Counted from the first letter of the stretch, positions 26,467 through 34,995 are shown. The stretch is 64,000 nt of DNA from CAVSIP01 sp963728075 (GCA_963728075.1 CAVSIP010000003.1:124001-188000), one strand, 5' to 3'. Made by a program: numbers and translations. The notes: generated by a model not told the origin, from the letters alone.

Positions 26467-26913
26467 CTACCACTCACGCTCCTCGGCCCACACGGCCGAG
26501 GAGCGCCCGGTGTGCGGCTGCGGCACCAGCTGCTCCGAGCGCACCCACGCGGGGGTCGGGACGACCACCACCGGGCAAGCGGCGTGCTCGATGCAGTGCT
26601 GCACGACGGAGCCGTGCAGCAGCCGGCCGAGCCGGCCGCGCTGATGGGTGCCCAGCACCAACAGGGTGGCGCCGGCGGACCGCTGGATGAGCAGGTCCGC
26701 GGCCTCCCCGGTGGTCTGCACGATGGTCACGCTCTCGGCCGCCTCGCCCAGCGCGTACGCGAGCAGGTCGGGCAGGTCGGTCCGGTCCTCGTGCGCCGCC
26801 GGTACGTGCACCGCCTCGAGCTGCGCGTGCCGCTCCTGGGCCTCGGCGAGCGCCCACTGCACGGCGGGCACCGACTCGAGGCCACCCACCCCGACGACGA
26901 TCCGCGCGGTCAT
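26467..26913 (-). CDS. Universal stress protein
   Basis: A 148-aa Usp-fold protein: MTARIVVGVGGLESVPAVQWALAEA at the start and LLVLGTHQRGRLGRLLHGSVVQHCIEHAACPVVVVP at the end. The usual VGVDGS is here VGVGGLES, so the acidic residue that contacts the nucleotide is lost and ATP binding may be weakened. The ATG at 26913 overlaps the stop of the upstream CBS gene (ATGA). The two form a minus-strand pair that mirrors the plus-strand CBS-Usp pair. Confidence 0.9.
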   Translation of the reverse strand: MTARIVVGVGGLESVPAVQWALAEAQERHAQLEAVHVPAAHEDRTDLPDLLAYALGEAAESVTIVQTTGEAADLLIQRSAGATLLVLGTHQRGRLGRLLHGSVVQHCIEHAACPVVVVPTPAWVRSEQLVPQPHTGRSSAVWAEEREW

Positions 26914-27347
26914 GGCCGGCCGTCCTCCGCGCTGCCCATGGCCAGCGTGAGCATGAGGTCCGACCGGGTGACCAGTCCCACGAGGTCCGCGCCGTCGAGC
27001 ACGGGCACAGCGTCCACACCGTGGGTGATCATGGCGCGCGCCACCTCCGGGATGGACGCGTCGACGGTCACCGTCGGCCCGTCGGCCGTGAGCAGGTCGC
27101 GCATGCGTACGCGAGCGCCCCGCACCGGTCCGAGCGGCCACTGCGCGACGATCTCGCGATCGTCGACGACGCCGTAGCAGCGACCGTCCTCGGCGACCAC
27201 GATGTGGCGCACGCCGGCGGAGAACATCCGGGTCCAGGCGTGCCACAGCGTGGCATCGCGTCCGACGACCACGACGGGGAAGGTCATGACGTCGGCGGCG
27301 GCGCCGTTGACGGTGCAGGTGACGGGGTGCGTTCCGATTCGGCTCAC
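26910..27347 (-). CDS. CBS-pair domain protein
   Basis: A 145-aa protein with one CBS pair: VMTFPVVVVGRDATLWHAWTRMFSAGVRHIVVAEDGRCYGVVDDREIV and MRDLLTADGPTVTVDASIPEVARAMITHGVDAVPVLDGADLVGLVTRSDLM. The GTG at 27347 (VSRIGTHPV) is chosen; the longer frame to 27482 lacks support. It probably senses an adenine nucleotide. Upstream at 27395 is a GGGAC half-site of the DosR type. It is coupled by ATGA to the universal stress gene. Confidence 0.85.
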   Translation of the reverse strand: MSRIGTHPVTCTVNGAAADVMTFPVVVVGRDATLWHAWTRMFSAGVRHIVVAEDGRCYGVVDDREIVAQWPLGPVRGARVRMRDLLTADGPTVTVDASIPEVARAMITHGVDAVPVLDGADLVGLVTRSDLMLTLAMGSAEDGRP

Positions 27348-27505
27348 GTGCCCAGCCTCGCTCGGCACGGCCGGATCTCGGAGGGCACAACGTCGGGACC
27401 GGGGGGGACCAACGGCCTGGTGACGCAGCCAGCCCGACTCGCGGCGGAAGGTGCACTGCCGTCCGGTGCTGGACACCGGCACGACCGGCTTCTCCGGCTG
27501 ACCGG

Positions 27506-28552
27506 TCAGGTGAGCTCGCCCAGCAGGCCCGCGACCTGCCGGGCGATCTCGAGGTCCTCCCGGGAGCGCACGACGAGCGTGCGCACCGGGGTCTCCGCGC
27601 TGCTGACGTCCGCGTCGCCGGAGCAGCCGGTGTTGAGCCGCTCGTCGACCAGGATGCCGAGGAACGCCAGACCTGACGCTGCGCGGGTCCGGATCTCCGG
27701 CGCGTTCTCCCCGACACCGCCCGTGAACACCAGGGCGTCCAGGCCGCCGGCCGACGCGGTCATCGCCGCCACCGCGGCGCGCAGCCGGTGGACGTACACC
27801 TCGACCGCCAGCCGCGCCTCGGCGTCGTCGCGGGCCAGCAGCTCGCGCATGTCACCGGTCCCGGCGAGGGCGAGCAGGCCGGACCGTTGCTCGAGCGCCT
27901 GAGCCACCTCGTGCGGCGACAGTCCCTCGTGCTCCTCCAGCCACAGCACCAGGCCCGGGTCGACGGTGCCCGAGCGGGTCGCCATCACCAGACCCTCGAG
28001 CGGGGTGAAGCCCATCGTCGTGTCGACGCTGCGCCCGTGCCGGACGGCGGCGAGCGACGCCCCCGCCCCCAGGTGACAGGTCACCAGGCGCAGCTCCTCG
28101 ACCGGACGGTCCAGCAGCTCGGCGGCGCGCCGGGTGGCGTACGCGTGGGACAGCCCGTGGAAGCCGTAGCGGCGGACGGCGTAGCGCTCCCGCCACTCGC
28201 GCGGCACCGCGTACGTCGCCGCCGCCGCAGGCATGGTGGCGTGGAACGCGGTGTCGAAACAGGCGACGTGCGGCAGGTCCGGCAGCCGAGTCCGGACCTG
28301 GTCCAGCGCCCGCAGCGACTTCGGCTGGTGCAGCGGGGCCAGCTCGGTGAGCGCGGTGAGCCGGGCGATGACGTCGTCATCGAGGAGCGCCGCGGTGCGG
28401 AACTCGGTGCCGCCGTGCACGATCCGGTGGCCGACCGCGTCCACGTCCGGCAGCTCGTCGGGCACCGCGTCGTACGACGCGACCAGCTCCGCGCCGTCCA
28501 GCACCCGCAGCTTGAGGCTGCTGGACCCGGCGTTGACGACGAGGAGCCGCAT
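27506..28552 (-). CDS. ackA: Acetate kinase
   Basis: Converts acetyl phosphate plus ADP to acetate plus ATP; cytosolic, 348 aa, somewhat shorter than the usual 390-400. Motifs: MRLLVVNAGSSSLKLRVL, HRIVHGG, DTAFHATMP, the catalytic Arg/His region RRYGFHGLSHAY, HLGAGASLAAVRHGRSVDTTMGFTPLEG, MATRSGTVDPG, and FTGGVGENAPEIR. All key residues appear present. The start ATG overlaps the phosphoketolase stop by one base, so the pair is coupled. Together they make ATP from sugar phosphates without respiration. Confidence 0.95.
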   Translation of the reverse strand: MRLLVVNAGSSSLKLRVLDGAELVASYDAVPDELPDVDAVGHRIVHGGTEFRTAALLDDDVIARLTALTELAPLHQPKSLRALDQVRTRLPDLPHVACFDTAFHATMPAAAATYAVPREWRERYAVRRYGFHGLSHAYATRRAAELLDRPVEELRLVTCHLGAGASLAAVRHGRSVDTTMGFTPLEGLVMATRSGTVDPGLVLWLEEHEGLSPHEVAQALEQRSGLLALAGTGDMRELLARDDAEARLAVEVYVHRLRAAVAAMTASAGGLDALVFTGGVGENAPEIRTRAASGLAFLGILVDERLNTGCSGDADVSSAETPVRTLVVRSREDLEIARQVAGLLGELT

Positions 28553-30924
28553 CAGTGCGGCCAGGTCCAGTCCCGTACGTCGGGGTGGTCCTCACCGTGC
28601 TCACGGGTCCACTGCCGGCAGCGCAGCCGCTCGTCCGCCATCTGCTGGCGCAGGTGGGCGGCCCGCTGGCCGAGGCCCGGTACGCGGTCCAGCACGTCGA
28701 TGACGAGGTGGAAGCGGTCCAGGTCGTTGAGCATCACCATGTCGAACGGTGTGGTGGTGGTGCCCTCCTCCTTGTACCCGCGCACGTGCAGGTTGTGGTG
28801 GTTCGTGCGCCGGTAGGTCAGCCGGTGGATGAGCCACGGGTAGCCGTGGTAGGCGAAGACGATCGGCCGGTCGGCGGTGAACAGCGTGTCGAACTCACGG
28901 TCGGACAGGCCGTGCGGGTGCTCCTCCGGGCTCTGCAGGCGCATGAGGTCGACCACGTTGACGACCCGCACCCGCAGGTCGGGCAGGTGCTCGCGGAGCA
29001 GGGCGACGGCGGCCAGCGTCTCCAGCGTGGGCACGTCGCCGCAGCAGGCCATGACGACGTCCGGGTCACCGCCCTCGTCGTTGCTCGCCCACTCCCAGAT
29101 GCCGAGGCCGCGGGTGCAGTGCAGCACCGCCTCGTCCATGGTCAGGTAGCCCAAGGCCGGCTGCTTCCCGGCGACGATGACGTTGACGTAGTCGCGGCTG
29201 CGCAGGCAGTGGTCCGCCACCGAGAGCAGGCAGTTGGCGTCCGGCGGCAGGTAGACCCGGATGATCTCGGCCTTCTTGTTGACCACGTGGTCGATGAAGC
29301 CGGGGTCCTGGTGGGAGAAGCCGTTGTGGTCCTGACGCCAGACGTGGCTGGTGAGCAGGTAGTTCAGCGAGGCGATCGGGCGGCGCCAGGGGATGCCTCG
29401 GGTCACCTTGAGCCACTTGGCGTGCTGGTTGAACATCGAGTCGACGATGTGGATGAACGCCTCGTAGCAGTTGAACAGCCCGTGCCGGCCGGTCAGCAGG
29501 TAGCCCTCGAGCCAGCCCTGGCACATGTGTTCCGACAGCACCTCCATCACCCGGCCGTCGACGGCGAGGTGCTCGTCGGTCGGCAGGGTCTCCGCCTCCC
29601 ACACCCGGTCGGTGGCCTCGAACAGGGCGGACAGGCGGTTCGACGCGGTCTCGTCCGGCCCGAACACCCGGAAGTTGCGCTGCTCCGCGTTGAGCCGGGT
29701 GACGTCGCGCAGCCAGGTGCCCAGCACGCGGGTCGCCTCGGCGAACGTCGTGCCCGGCCGGTCCACCTCGACCGCGTAGTCCCGGAAGTTCGGCAGCTCG
29801 AGGTCGCGCAGCAGCAGCCCACCGTTGGCGTGCGGGTTGGACCCCATCCGGCGTACGCCGGTCGGTGCCAGCCCGGTGAGCTCCGGCCGCGGCGCGCCGC
29901 CGTCGTCGAACAGCTCCTCCGGCCGGTACGAACGCAGCCACTCCTCGAGCTGGCGCAGGTGGTCCGGGTTGTCGTGCAGGCCGGCGAGCGGTACCTGGTG
30001 GGAGCGCCAGGTGCCCTCGGTGGGCTTCCCGTCGACCTCGACGGGACCGGTCCACCCCTTCGGGCTGCGCAGCACGACCATCGGCCACTGCGGCCGTTCG
30101 GTCTCGCCGTCGGTGCGGGCGGCGCGCTGGATGCGGGTGATCTCGTCGAAGACCTCGTCGAAGGCGCGTGCCATCTGCCGGTGCATGTCGTCCGGGTCGG
30201 AGCCGCTGACGAACCACGGCCGGTAGCCGTACCCCTCGAGCAGGGAGCGCAGCTCCTCCTCGGGGATCCGGGCCAGCACCGTCGGGTTGGCGATCTTGTA
30301 GCCGTTGAGGTGCAGGATCGGCAGCACCGCCCCGTCGCGTGCCGGGTCGAGGAACTTGTTGGAGTGCCAGCTGGTCGCCAGCGGCCCGGTCTCCGCCTCG
30401 CCGTCCCCGATGACGCAGGCGACGACAAGGTCCGGGTTGTCGTACGCCGCCCCGTACGCGTGCACCAGCGCGTACCCGAGCTCGCCGCCTTCGTGGATCG
30501 ACCCCGGCGTCTCCGGCGCGGCGTGGCTGGGGATCCCACCGGGGAAGGAGAACTGCCGAAACAGCCGCAGCAACCCGTTCGCGTCCTGGCCGATGTGGGG
30601 GTAGTGCTCGGTGTAGCTGCCCTCCAGCCAGGTGTTCGCGACCAGGCCGGGGCCGCCGTGGCCGGGGCCGGTCACGTAGATGACCGACACGTCGCGGTCG
30701 ACGATGACCCGGTTGAGGTGCGCGTACAGGAAGTTGAGCCCGGGCGTCGTCCCCCAGTGCCCGAGCAGCCTGGGCTTGACGTGCTCGGCGCGCAGCGGCT
30801 CGCGGAGCAACGGGTTGTCCAGCAGGTAGATCTGGCCCACGGACAGGTAGTTGGCCGCCCGCCAGTAGGCGTCGAGGAGGCGCACCTGCTCGTCGGTCAA
30901 CGCGGTCGTCGTGTCGGTCACCAC
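28552..30924 (-). CDS. xfp: Phosphoketolase (xylulose-5-P/fructose-6-P)
   Basis: A TPP enzyme of 790 aa cleaving xylulose 5-phosphate and/or fructose 6-phosphate with phosphate to acetyl phosphate. Typical blocks are YLSVGQIYLLDNPLL at the N-terminus, LGHWGTTPGLNFLYAHLNR, ATPGGGHG-like TGPGHGGPGLVANTWLEGSY, GDGEAETGPLATSWHSNKF (Mg-TPP motif), KGWTGP and QDHNGFSHQDPGF. Two adjacent GTG codons (30924, 30921) follow AGGGAGAGGGGG. A degenerate DosR-type box is centred about 50 bp upstream. It is translationally coupled to ackA. Confidence 0.95.
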   Translation of the reverse strand: MVTDTTTALTDEQVRLLDAYWRAANYLSVGQIYLLDNPLLREPLRAEHVKPRLLGHWGTTPGLNFLYAHLNRVIVDRDVSVIYVTGPGHGGPGLVANTWLEGSYTEHYPHIGQDANGLLRLFRQFSFPGGIPSHAAPETPGSIHEGGELGYALVHAYGAAYDNPDLVVACVIGDGEAETGPLATSWHSNKFLDPARDGAVLPILHLNGYKIANPTVLARIPEEELRSLLEGYGYRPWFVSGSDPDDMHRQMARAFDEVFDEITRIQRAARTDGETERPQWPMVVLRSPKGWTGPVEVDGKPTEGTWRSHQVPLAGLHDNPDHLRQLEEWLRSYRPEELFDDGGAPRPELTGLAPTGVRRMGSNPHANGGLLLRDLELPNFRDYAVEVDRPGTTFAEATRVLGTWLRDVTRLNAEQRNFRVFGPDETASNRLSALFEATDRVWEAETLPTDEHLAVDGRVMEVLSEHMCQGWLEGYLLTGRHGLFNCYEAFIHIVDSMFNQHAKWLKVTRGIPWRRPIASLNYLLTSHVWRQDHNGFSHQDPGFIDHVVNKKAEIIRVYLPPDANCLLSVADHCLRSRDYVNVIVAGKQPALGYLTMDEAVLHCTRGLGIWEWASNDEGGDPDVVMACCGDVPTLETLAAVALLREHLPDLRVRVVNVVDLMRLQSPEEHPHGLSDREFDTLFTADRPIVFAYHGYPWLIHRLTYRRTNHHNLHVRGYKEEGTTTTPFDMVMLNDLDRFHLVIDVLDRVPGLGQRAAHLRQQMADERLRCRQWTREHGEDHPDVRDWTWPH

Positions 30925-30967
30925 CCCCTCTCCCTACCGCGAACCGCCCGCCCAGGAACAGGGGCCG

Positions 30968-30981
30968 CGGACCTTTCGCCC
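30968..30981. promoter_or_regulatory. Weak DosR-like box between xfp and fused kinase gene
   Basis: CGGAC-CTTT-CGCCC fits GGGAC-N4-GTCCC at 7 of 10 core positions. It lies centrally between divergent starts, 46 bp from the plus-strand gene and 50 bp from xfp. The match is weak, but the context is a DosR-type regulon. Confidence 0.3.
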
Positions 30982-31019
30982 CTTGCCCGGGCCGCCCGCT
31001 GCGCGCGACGGTGGGGCGC

Positions 31020-32513
31020 GTGACCGACGAGCAGCCGACGAAGGTCGTCGAGACCCACAGCGCGACGCTGTACTTCGTCGGGGACCGGGTCTACAAGGCG
31101 AAGAAGCCGGTCGACCTCGGCTTCCTCGACTTCCGCTCCCGGGAGGCGCGCGAACGGGTCTGCCACGACGAGGTGGCGCTCAACCGGCGCCTGGCGCCCG
31201 ACGTCTACCTCGGGGTCGCGGACGTCCGTGGGCCGGACGGCACCTGGTGCGAGCATCTCGTCGTCATGCGCCGCCTGCCGGAGGACCGGCGGCTGTCGAC
31301 CCTGCTGCTGCGGGCCAGGCCGCTGGAGGTAGAGCTGCGACGGCTGGCCGCGCTGCTCGCCGACTTCCACGAGCGGTGCGAGATCCCGGCCGACGCGGCC
31401 GGGCTCGGGTCCGCGGCGACGGCGCGCGCCCTGTGGCTGGACGGCGTACGGGTGCTGCGCGAGCAGGGGCACGGGGTCGTCGACGCCGCACTCGCCGACG
31501 AGATCGAGCGGCTGGCGGCGCGTTACCTCGACGGGCGAGCGGACCTGCTCGCGGACCGCGCCGCAGCAGGCCACGTCCGCGACGGCCACGGCGACCTGCT
31601 CGCCGACGACGTGTTCTGCCTGGACGACGGACCGCGCGTGCTGGACTGCCTGGAGTTCGACCGGCGGCTGCGGGTGAACGATGTGCTCGCGGACGTCGCG
31701 TTCCTGGCGATGGACCTCGAACGGCTCGGCGACCCGGTCGCCGCGCGGACGTTCCTGGACGCGTACGCGGCCGTCACCGGCGACCGTTGGCCGGACTCCC
31801 TCGAGCACCACTACGTCGCTTACCGGGCGCTGGTGCGGGCCAAGGTGTCCTGCGTCCGGGCCGGTCAGCCGGGGGGTGAGCAGGCGGCCGGCGACGCGCG
31901 GGCTCTCGCGGAGCTGGCCCGGCGGCACCTGCTCGCCGGCCGCGTACGGCTGGTGCTCGTCGGCGGCCTGCCCGGCAGCGGCAAGTCGACCGCTGCGGAC
32001 CGGCTCGCGGCGGCCACCGGCTGGACGCTGCTGTCCTCCGACCACGTGCGCAAGACCCTGCACGGCCTGATGCCGACCGACGCGGCGCCGGCGGGCTACC
32101 GCACCGGGCTGTACGACGCCGCTGCCACCGAACGCACGTACGCGGCCCTGTTCGCGCAGGCCCGGGAGACGCTGGCCCGCGGGGTCAGCGTGGTGGTCGA
32201 CGCCTCCTTCACCGATCCCGCCCACCGCTCCGCAGCCGCGCGGCTGGCCGAGGATGCCGTGGCCGACGTCGTGGCCCTGGAGCTGTCCGCCCCGCCGAAG
32301 GTCGCGGACCGTCGCCTCGCCGCGCGGGCGGATGCCGGCAGCTCGGCGTCCGATGCCACGCCGGAGATCCGGGCGCTCATGGCGCGCACCGCACCGCCCT
32401 GGAGCGGGGCGGTGCGGATCAGCACCGAGGGACCGGCGACGGAGACGCTCGCCGCGGTTCTGGAGGCCGTGGGGGTCCGGCAGCCACCCCTGTACTGGAC
32501 GAGAGTCCAATAA
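31020..32513 (+). CDS. Fused aminoglycoside-phosphotransferase-like kinase and zeta/AAA P-loop kinase
   Basis: A 497-aa bifunctional-looking protein. The N-terminal half is a protein-kinase/APH-like domain with GDRVYKAKKPVDLGFLDF and the catalytic loop RDGHGDLLADDVFCLDDGPRVLDCLEFD. The C-terminal part, from about residue 310, is a P-loop kinase with GGLPGSGKSTAADRLA and the later SVVVDASFTDPAHR. The architecture and length match Rv2004c, a DosR-regulon member of M. tuberculosis. Substrates are unknown. The GTG at 31020 (VTDEQPTKVVETH) is preferred over a GTG nine bases upstream. Confidence 0.85.
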   Translation: MTDEQPTKVVETHSATLYFVGDRVYKAKKPVDLGFLDFRSREARERVCHDEVALNRRLAPDVYLGVADVRGPDGTWCEHLVVMRRLPEDRRLSTLLLRARPLEVELRRLAALLADFHERCEIPADAAGLGSAATARALWLDGVRVLREQGHGVVDAALADEIERLAARYLDGRADLLADRAAAGHVRDGHGDLLADDVFCLDDGPRVLDCLEFDRRLRVNDVLADVAFLAMDLERLGDPVAARTFLDAYAAVTGDRWPDSLEHHYVAYRALVRAKVSCVRAGQPGGEQAAGDARALAELARRHLLAGRVRLVLVGGLPGSGKSTAADRLAAATGWTLLSSDHVRKTLHGLMPTDAAPAGYRTGLYDAAATERTYAALFAQARETLARGVSVVVDASFTDPAHRSAAARLAEDAVADVVALELSAPPKVADRRLAARADAGSSASDATPEIRALMARTAPPWSGAVRISTEGPATETLAAVLEAVGVRQPPLYWTRVQ

Positions 32514-32523
32514 GCCCTACACT
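32496..32523 (+). promoter_or_regulatory. Putative sigma-70 promoter of the 32561 gene
   Basis: TGGACG (32496-32501) and TACACT (32518-32523) are separated by 16 bases. The -10 ends 37 bases before the start codon, overlapping the 3' end of the preceding gene. Confidence 0.4.
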
Positions 32524-32560
32524 GGCGGTCAACCCCTTGTCGTGACCTCGGAGGACCGCT

Positions 32561-33433
32561 GTGACCCCCACGGATGCTGTGCCGCGCGACGTGCCGGTGC
32601 GCCGGATCGCCCTCGAGGAGGCGTTCGCCTCCGTGCCCAAGCACTTCGCCCAGGACGGTGATCTGGTCTCCAGCCACTTCCTCGCCGCCCTGTCGTCGGT
32701 GTTCCCGGAGGGCGAGAACTTCTTCGTCCGGTCGGTCAAGCACTACCGCGACCAGATCACCGACCCGGTGCTCAAGGAGCAGGTGTCGGGGTTCATCGGC
32801 CAGGAGGTCACCCACGGCCGCGAGCACCGCGCGTTCAACGAGCACCTAGCGCAGTTCGGCTACCCGACGCTCAAGGTCGACCGCTTCACCAAGCGCGGTC
32901 TGGAGTTCCGCAGCCGGAAGATGCCCGCGATCGCGAACCTGGCCACCACCGCGGCGCTCGAGCACTTCACCGCCACGCTCGCCGAGCTCGTCATGCGCGA
33001 CGAGACCACTCGCGAGGCGATGGGGCACGAGGCGGTGCGCGACCTGTTCCTGTGGCACGCGCTCGAGGAGAGCGAGCACAAGGCGGTTGCGTTCGACGTC
33101 TACCGCGCGGTCGGCGGTACGGAGCGCATGCGCATCCTCACGATGAAGTTCGTGCGCTGGACGTTCGTCCTCGGCACCGCCATCCAGATGGTGCTGTCCC
33201 TGCTGCGGGACCGCGCCACCTACCGACCGGGTGCACTGCGCAGGAGCTGGCAGCACTTCCGGCGCCAGCCGATCGTCAGCCGGGTCATCTGGGAGCAGCT
33301 CAAGGAGTACGAGCGCAAGGGTTTCCACCCGGACGACCGTCCCACCGACGACCTCATCACCGAGTGGCGCGAGCAGCTGTTCGGGGACGAGGGCCAGATG
33401 CTCTACGCCACGCCCGCCCGCAAGGCGTCCTAG
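32561..33433 (+). CDS. Predicted metal-dependent hydrolase (PF10118)
   Basis: A 290-aa ferritin-like di-metal protein of the PF10118 family. Ligand-rich helices are EVTHGREHRAFNEHL, LEHFTATLAELV and LFLWHALEESEHKAVAFDVY, giving repeated ExxH/HxxE pairs. The hydrophobic helix around WTFVLGTAIQMVLSLL may contact membrane. The GTG at 32561 follows TCGGAGGACC. Members are often near lipid or stress genes; the reaction is not established. A terminator follows. Confidence 0.8.
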   Translation: MTPTDAVPRDVPVRRIALEEAFASVPKHFAQDGDLVSSHFLAALSSVFPEGENFFVRSVKHYRDQITDPVLKEQVSGFIGQEVTHGREHRAFNEHLAQFGYPTLKVDRFTKRGLEFRSRKMPAIANLATTAALEHFTATLAELVMRDETTREAMGHEAVRDLFLWHALEESEHKAVAFDVYRAVGGTERMRILTMKFVRWTFVLGTAIQMVLSLLRDRATYRPGALRRSWQHFRRQPIVSRVIWEQLKEYERKGFHPDDRPTDDLITEWREQLFGDEGQMLYATPARKAS

Positions 33434-33436
33434 CGA

Positions 33437-33467
33437 CCGCCGGCCCCTGTTCTAGGGGCCGAGGCGG
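33437..33467. terminator. Bidirectional terminator hairpin
   Basis: GGCCCCT (33442-33448) pairs with AGGGGCC (33454-33460) over a 5-base loop. Outer CCGC (33437-33440) and GCGG (33464-33467) can extend it past a small bulge. It lies between convergent genes ending at 33433 and 33452. Confidence 0.65.
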
Positions 33468-34702
33468 TAGTCGTGGGGGTGGACTTTGTAGGTGTGGCCG
33501 GTGGGTGCGGTCCAGGTGACGGTGCCGCAGGGGTGCAGCCGGGTGTGCCAGCGGCCGTGGGTCTTGGTCACGTGGCCGTAGCGGGTGGGTGGGTGCAGGT
33601 TGTCCCAGGCGGTCGGCCCGCCCGCGGCGTGGGGGGTGTCGTGGTCGAGGTCGGCTGTGCGGGCGGGGCTGGTCGCGCCGGGGGTGGTGGCGGTGACGTA
33701 GCGGGCGGCGATCGCCTCGGCCAGGTCGGGGCCGGGCCGGTAGAGGGTGGTGGCGTAGTCGAGGAGCCGGCCGGCGGGGTCGGTGACGAGGCGGCGTAGC
33801 TCGGCGCCGTACTGGCCGATGAGCTCGCGGAGCGTCTGGGCGGGGATCATGGTGCCGGAGGGGAGCTCGGCGGGGTGGTCGGTCAGGCCGAGCAGGGTGG
33901 GCAGGTCGACGGTGACGTGCACGCGGATGCGCCGGCCGTGGGAGCGCGGCGCGCCGGGGCCGCTCAGGTAGGCCGTGGCCCAGTCGACCAGGGCGGCGAC
34001 ACGCAGCTGGCCCAACGTGCGCTCATCTCCGCCGGTCTTGGCGGTGCGGGCGTAGGCGTCGACCGCGGCGAGGACGGTCTCCGCGTCGTAGGCCGGCACG
34101 TGCACGGCGGTCACGGTCGCGGTGCCGTCCTCGGCCGGGGTCAGGTACACGTCCGCGTCCGCTCGTGCGGCCTGCTCGCGGGCGGTCAGACCGGCCGGGT
34201 CGAGCCGGGCGAGGGTCTTGGTGACCAGCCGGCGGGTCTGCCCCGCCGCCTGCCCGGGTGCCTGCTCGAGGATCAGCTCCTCGAACCGGGCCAGCATCTG
34301 CCGGGGCAGGGACCAGGAGCCGCGGGCGACCAGCGCGACCTGCCGCTCCGACAGCTCCCCGCGACCGAACGCGGCGGTGACCGCCGGCAGGTCGGGCAGG
34401 GTCCGGGCGGTGGCGACCAGGTCGGCGGCGACCGGGACGGACAGCCCCAGCGCGCAGCCGACCGCCAGCGCCGCGTCGTCGTGTGAGCCGGTCGGGGCCG
34501 GGCCGGCGACCGCGGCGACCAGGCCGGTCTTCCACGCCGCGACCTGCCGTTCCAACCGGCCGACCAGGGCGAGCAGGTCCACCCGCTCCGCCTCGCTCAG
34601 CGAGGCGACGTCCACCGTCGCGGCCAGGGCCAGCGCCCGGGCCGGGTCCGGCTCGGCGCACGCCGCAGCGAGCACCGCCGACGACCCACCTGACTCGAAC
34701 AC
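33452..34702 (-). CDS. DUF222/13E12-family HNH endonuclease-like protein with degenerate HNH motif
   Basis: A 416-aa DUF222 protein of the type known as 13E12 repeats in mycobacteria. Typical features are the N-terminal helices AVLAAACAEPDPARAL, the central LSERQVALVARG and a C-terminal HNH-like segment TADLDHDTPHAAGGPTAWDNLHPPTRYGH. The usual zinc cysteines (RCRFPGC-type) before the motif and the final HHxxK are not seen; instead YVTATTPGATS precedes it, so nuclease activity is doubtful. The GTG at 34702 (VFESGGSS) lies inside a perfect LexA box, and the promoter placement makes a leaderless transcript likely. The frame extends to 34738, but that part is promoter. Confidence 0.8.
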   Translation of the reverse strand: MFESGGSSAVLAAACAEPDPARALALAATVDVASLSEAERVDLLALVGRLERQVAAWKTGLVAAVAGPAPTGSHDDAALAVGCALGLSVPVAADLVATARTLPDLPAVTAAFGRGELSERQVALVARGSWSLPRQMLARFEELILEQAPGQAAGQTRRLVTKTLARLDPAGLTAREQAARADADVYLTPAEDGTATVTAVHVPAYDAETVLAAVDAYARTAKTGGDERTLGQLRVAALVDWATAYLSGPGAPRSHGRRIRVHVTVDLPTLLGLTDHPAELPSGTMIPAQTLRELIGQYGAELRRLVTDPAGRLLDYATTLYRPGPDLAEAIAARYVTATTPGATSPARTADLDHDTPHAAGGPTAWDNLHPPTRYGHVTKTHGRWHTRLHPCGTVTWTAPTGHTYKVHPHDYRLGP

Positions 34703-34738
34703 GTGTTCGAATGTACCCGCTCTGACCGGCATGCGCAA
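34695..34738 (-). promoter_or_regulatory. LexA (SOS) box overlapping promoter and start codon
   Basis: TCGAACACGTGTTCGA (34695-34710) is a perfect palindrome equal to the actinobacterial LexA box TCGAAC-N4-GTTCGA. Just upstream on the minus strand are TTGCGC (34733-34738), a 17-base spacer and TACATT (34710-34715). The -10 overlaps the box by one base, and transcription would begin near the GTG at 34702 within the box. LexA bound here should block this promoter. Confidence 0.85.
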
Positions 34739-34768
34739 CAGGTCAGGAACGTGGGGATTCCGGGTGTC

Positions 34769-34960
34769 TCAGCGCGCCCGTGCCGGCCCGAGGTCGACGC
34801 GCGGCCAGGACGGGTGCTGCATCCGGGACTCCCAGTGGTGACGGCAGACGTTGCACCATGCCGGGTGGTCGATGCCGTGCGGACAACGCATCGACGGTGC
34901 GGTGACGCGGCCATGCCGTACGTCCACGGTCCGTGCCTGCTGCTGTGACCGCCTGATCAT
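34769..34960 (-). CDS. Small Cys/His-rich protein, 63 aa
   Basis: A short frame with MIRRSQQQARTVDVRHG and a zinc-ribbon-like core CPHGIDHPAWCNVCRHHW, followed by a basic tail. The Cys-Pro-His and Cys-x-x-Cys spacing suggests a metal site. No ribosome binding site is seen, but CATAAC eight bases before the ATG could be a -10 of a leaderless transcript. It lies directly upstream of the SOS-controlled DUF222 gene. The function is unknown. Confidence 0.45.
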   Translation of the reverse strand: MIRRSQQQARTVDVRHGRVTAPSMRCPHGIDHPAWCNVCRHHWESRMQHPSWPRVDLGPARAR

Positions 34961-34995
34961 GAACCGACGTTATGTCCCGGGTCGCCCGTGCGGCA

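Noticed and set aside
27395..27411. GGGAC...GGACC sequence upstream of the CBS gene
   Set aside because: The left half fits a DosR box but the right half does not form the palindrome; at most a half-site.
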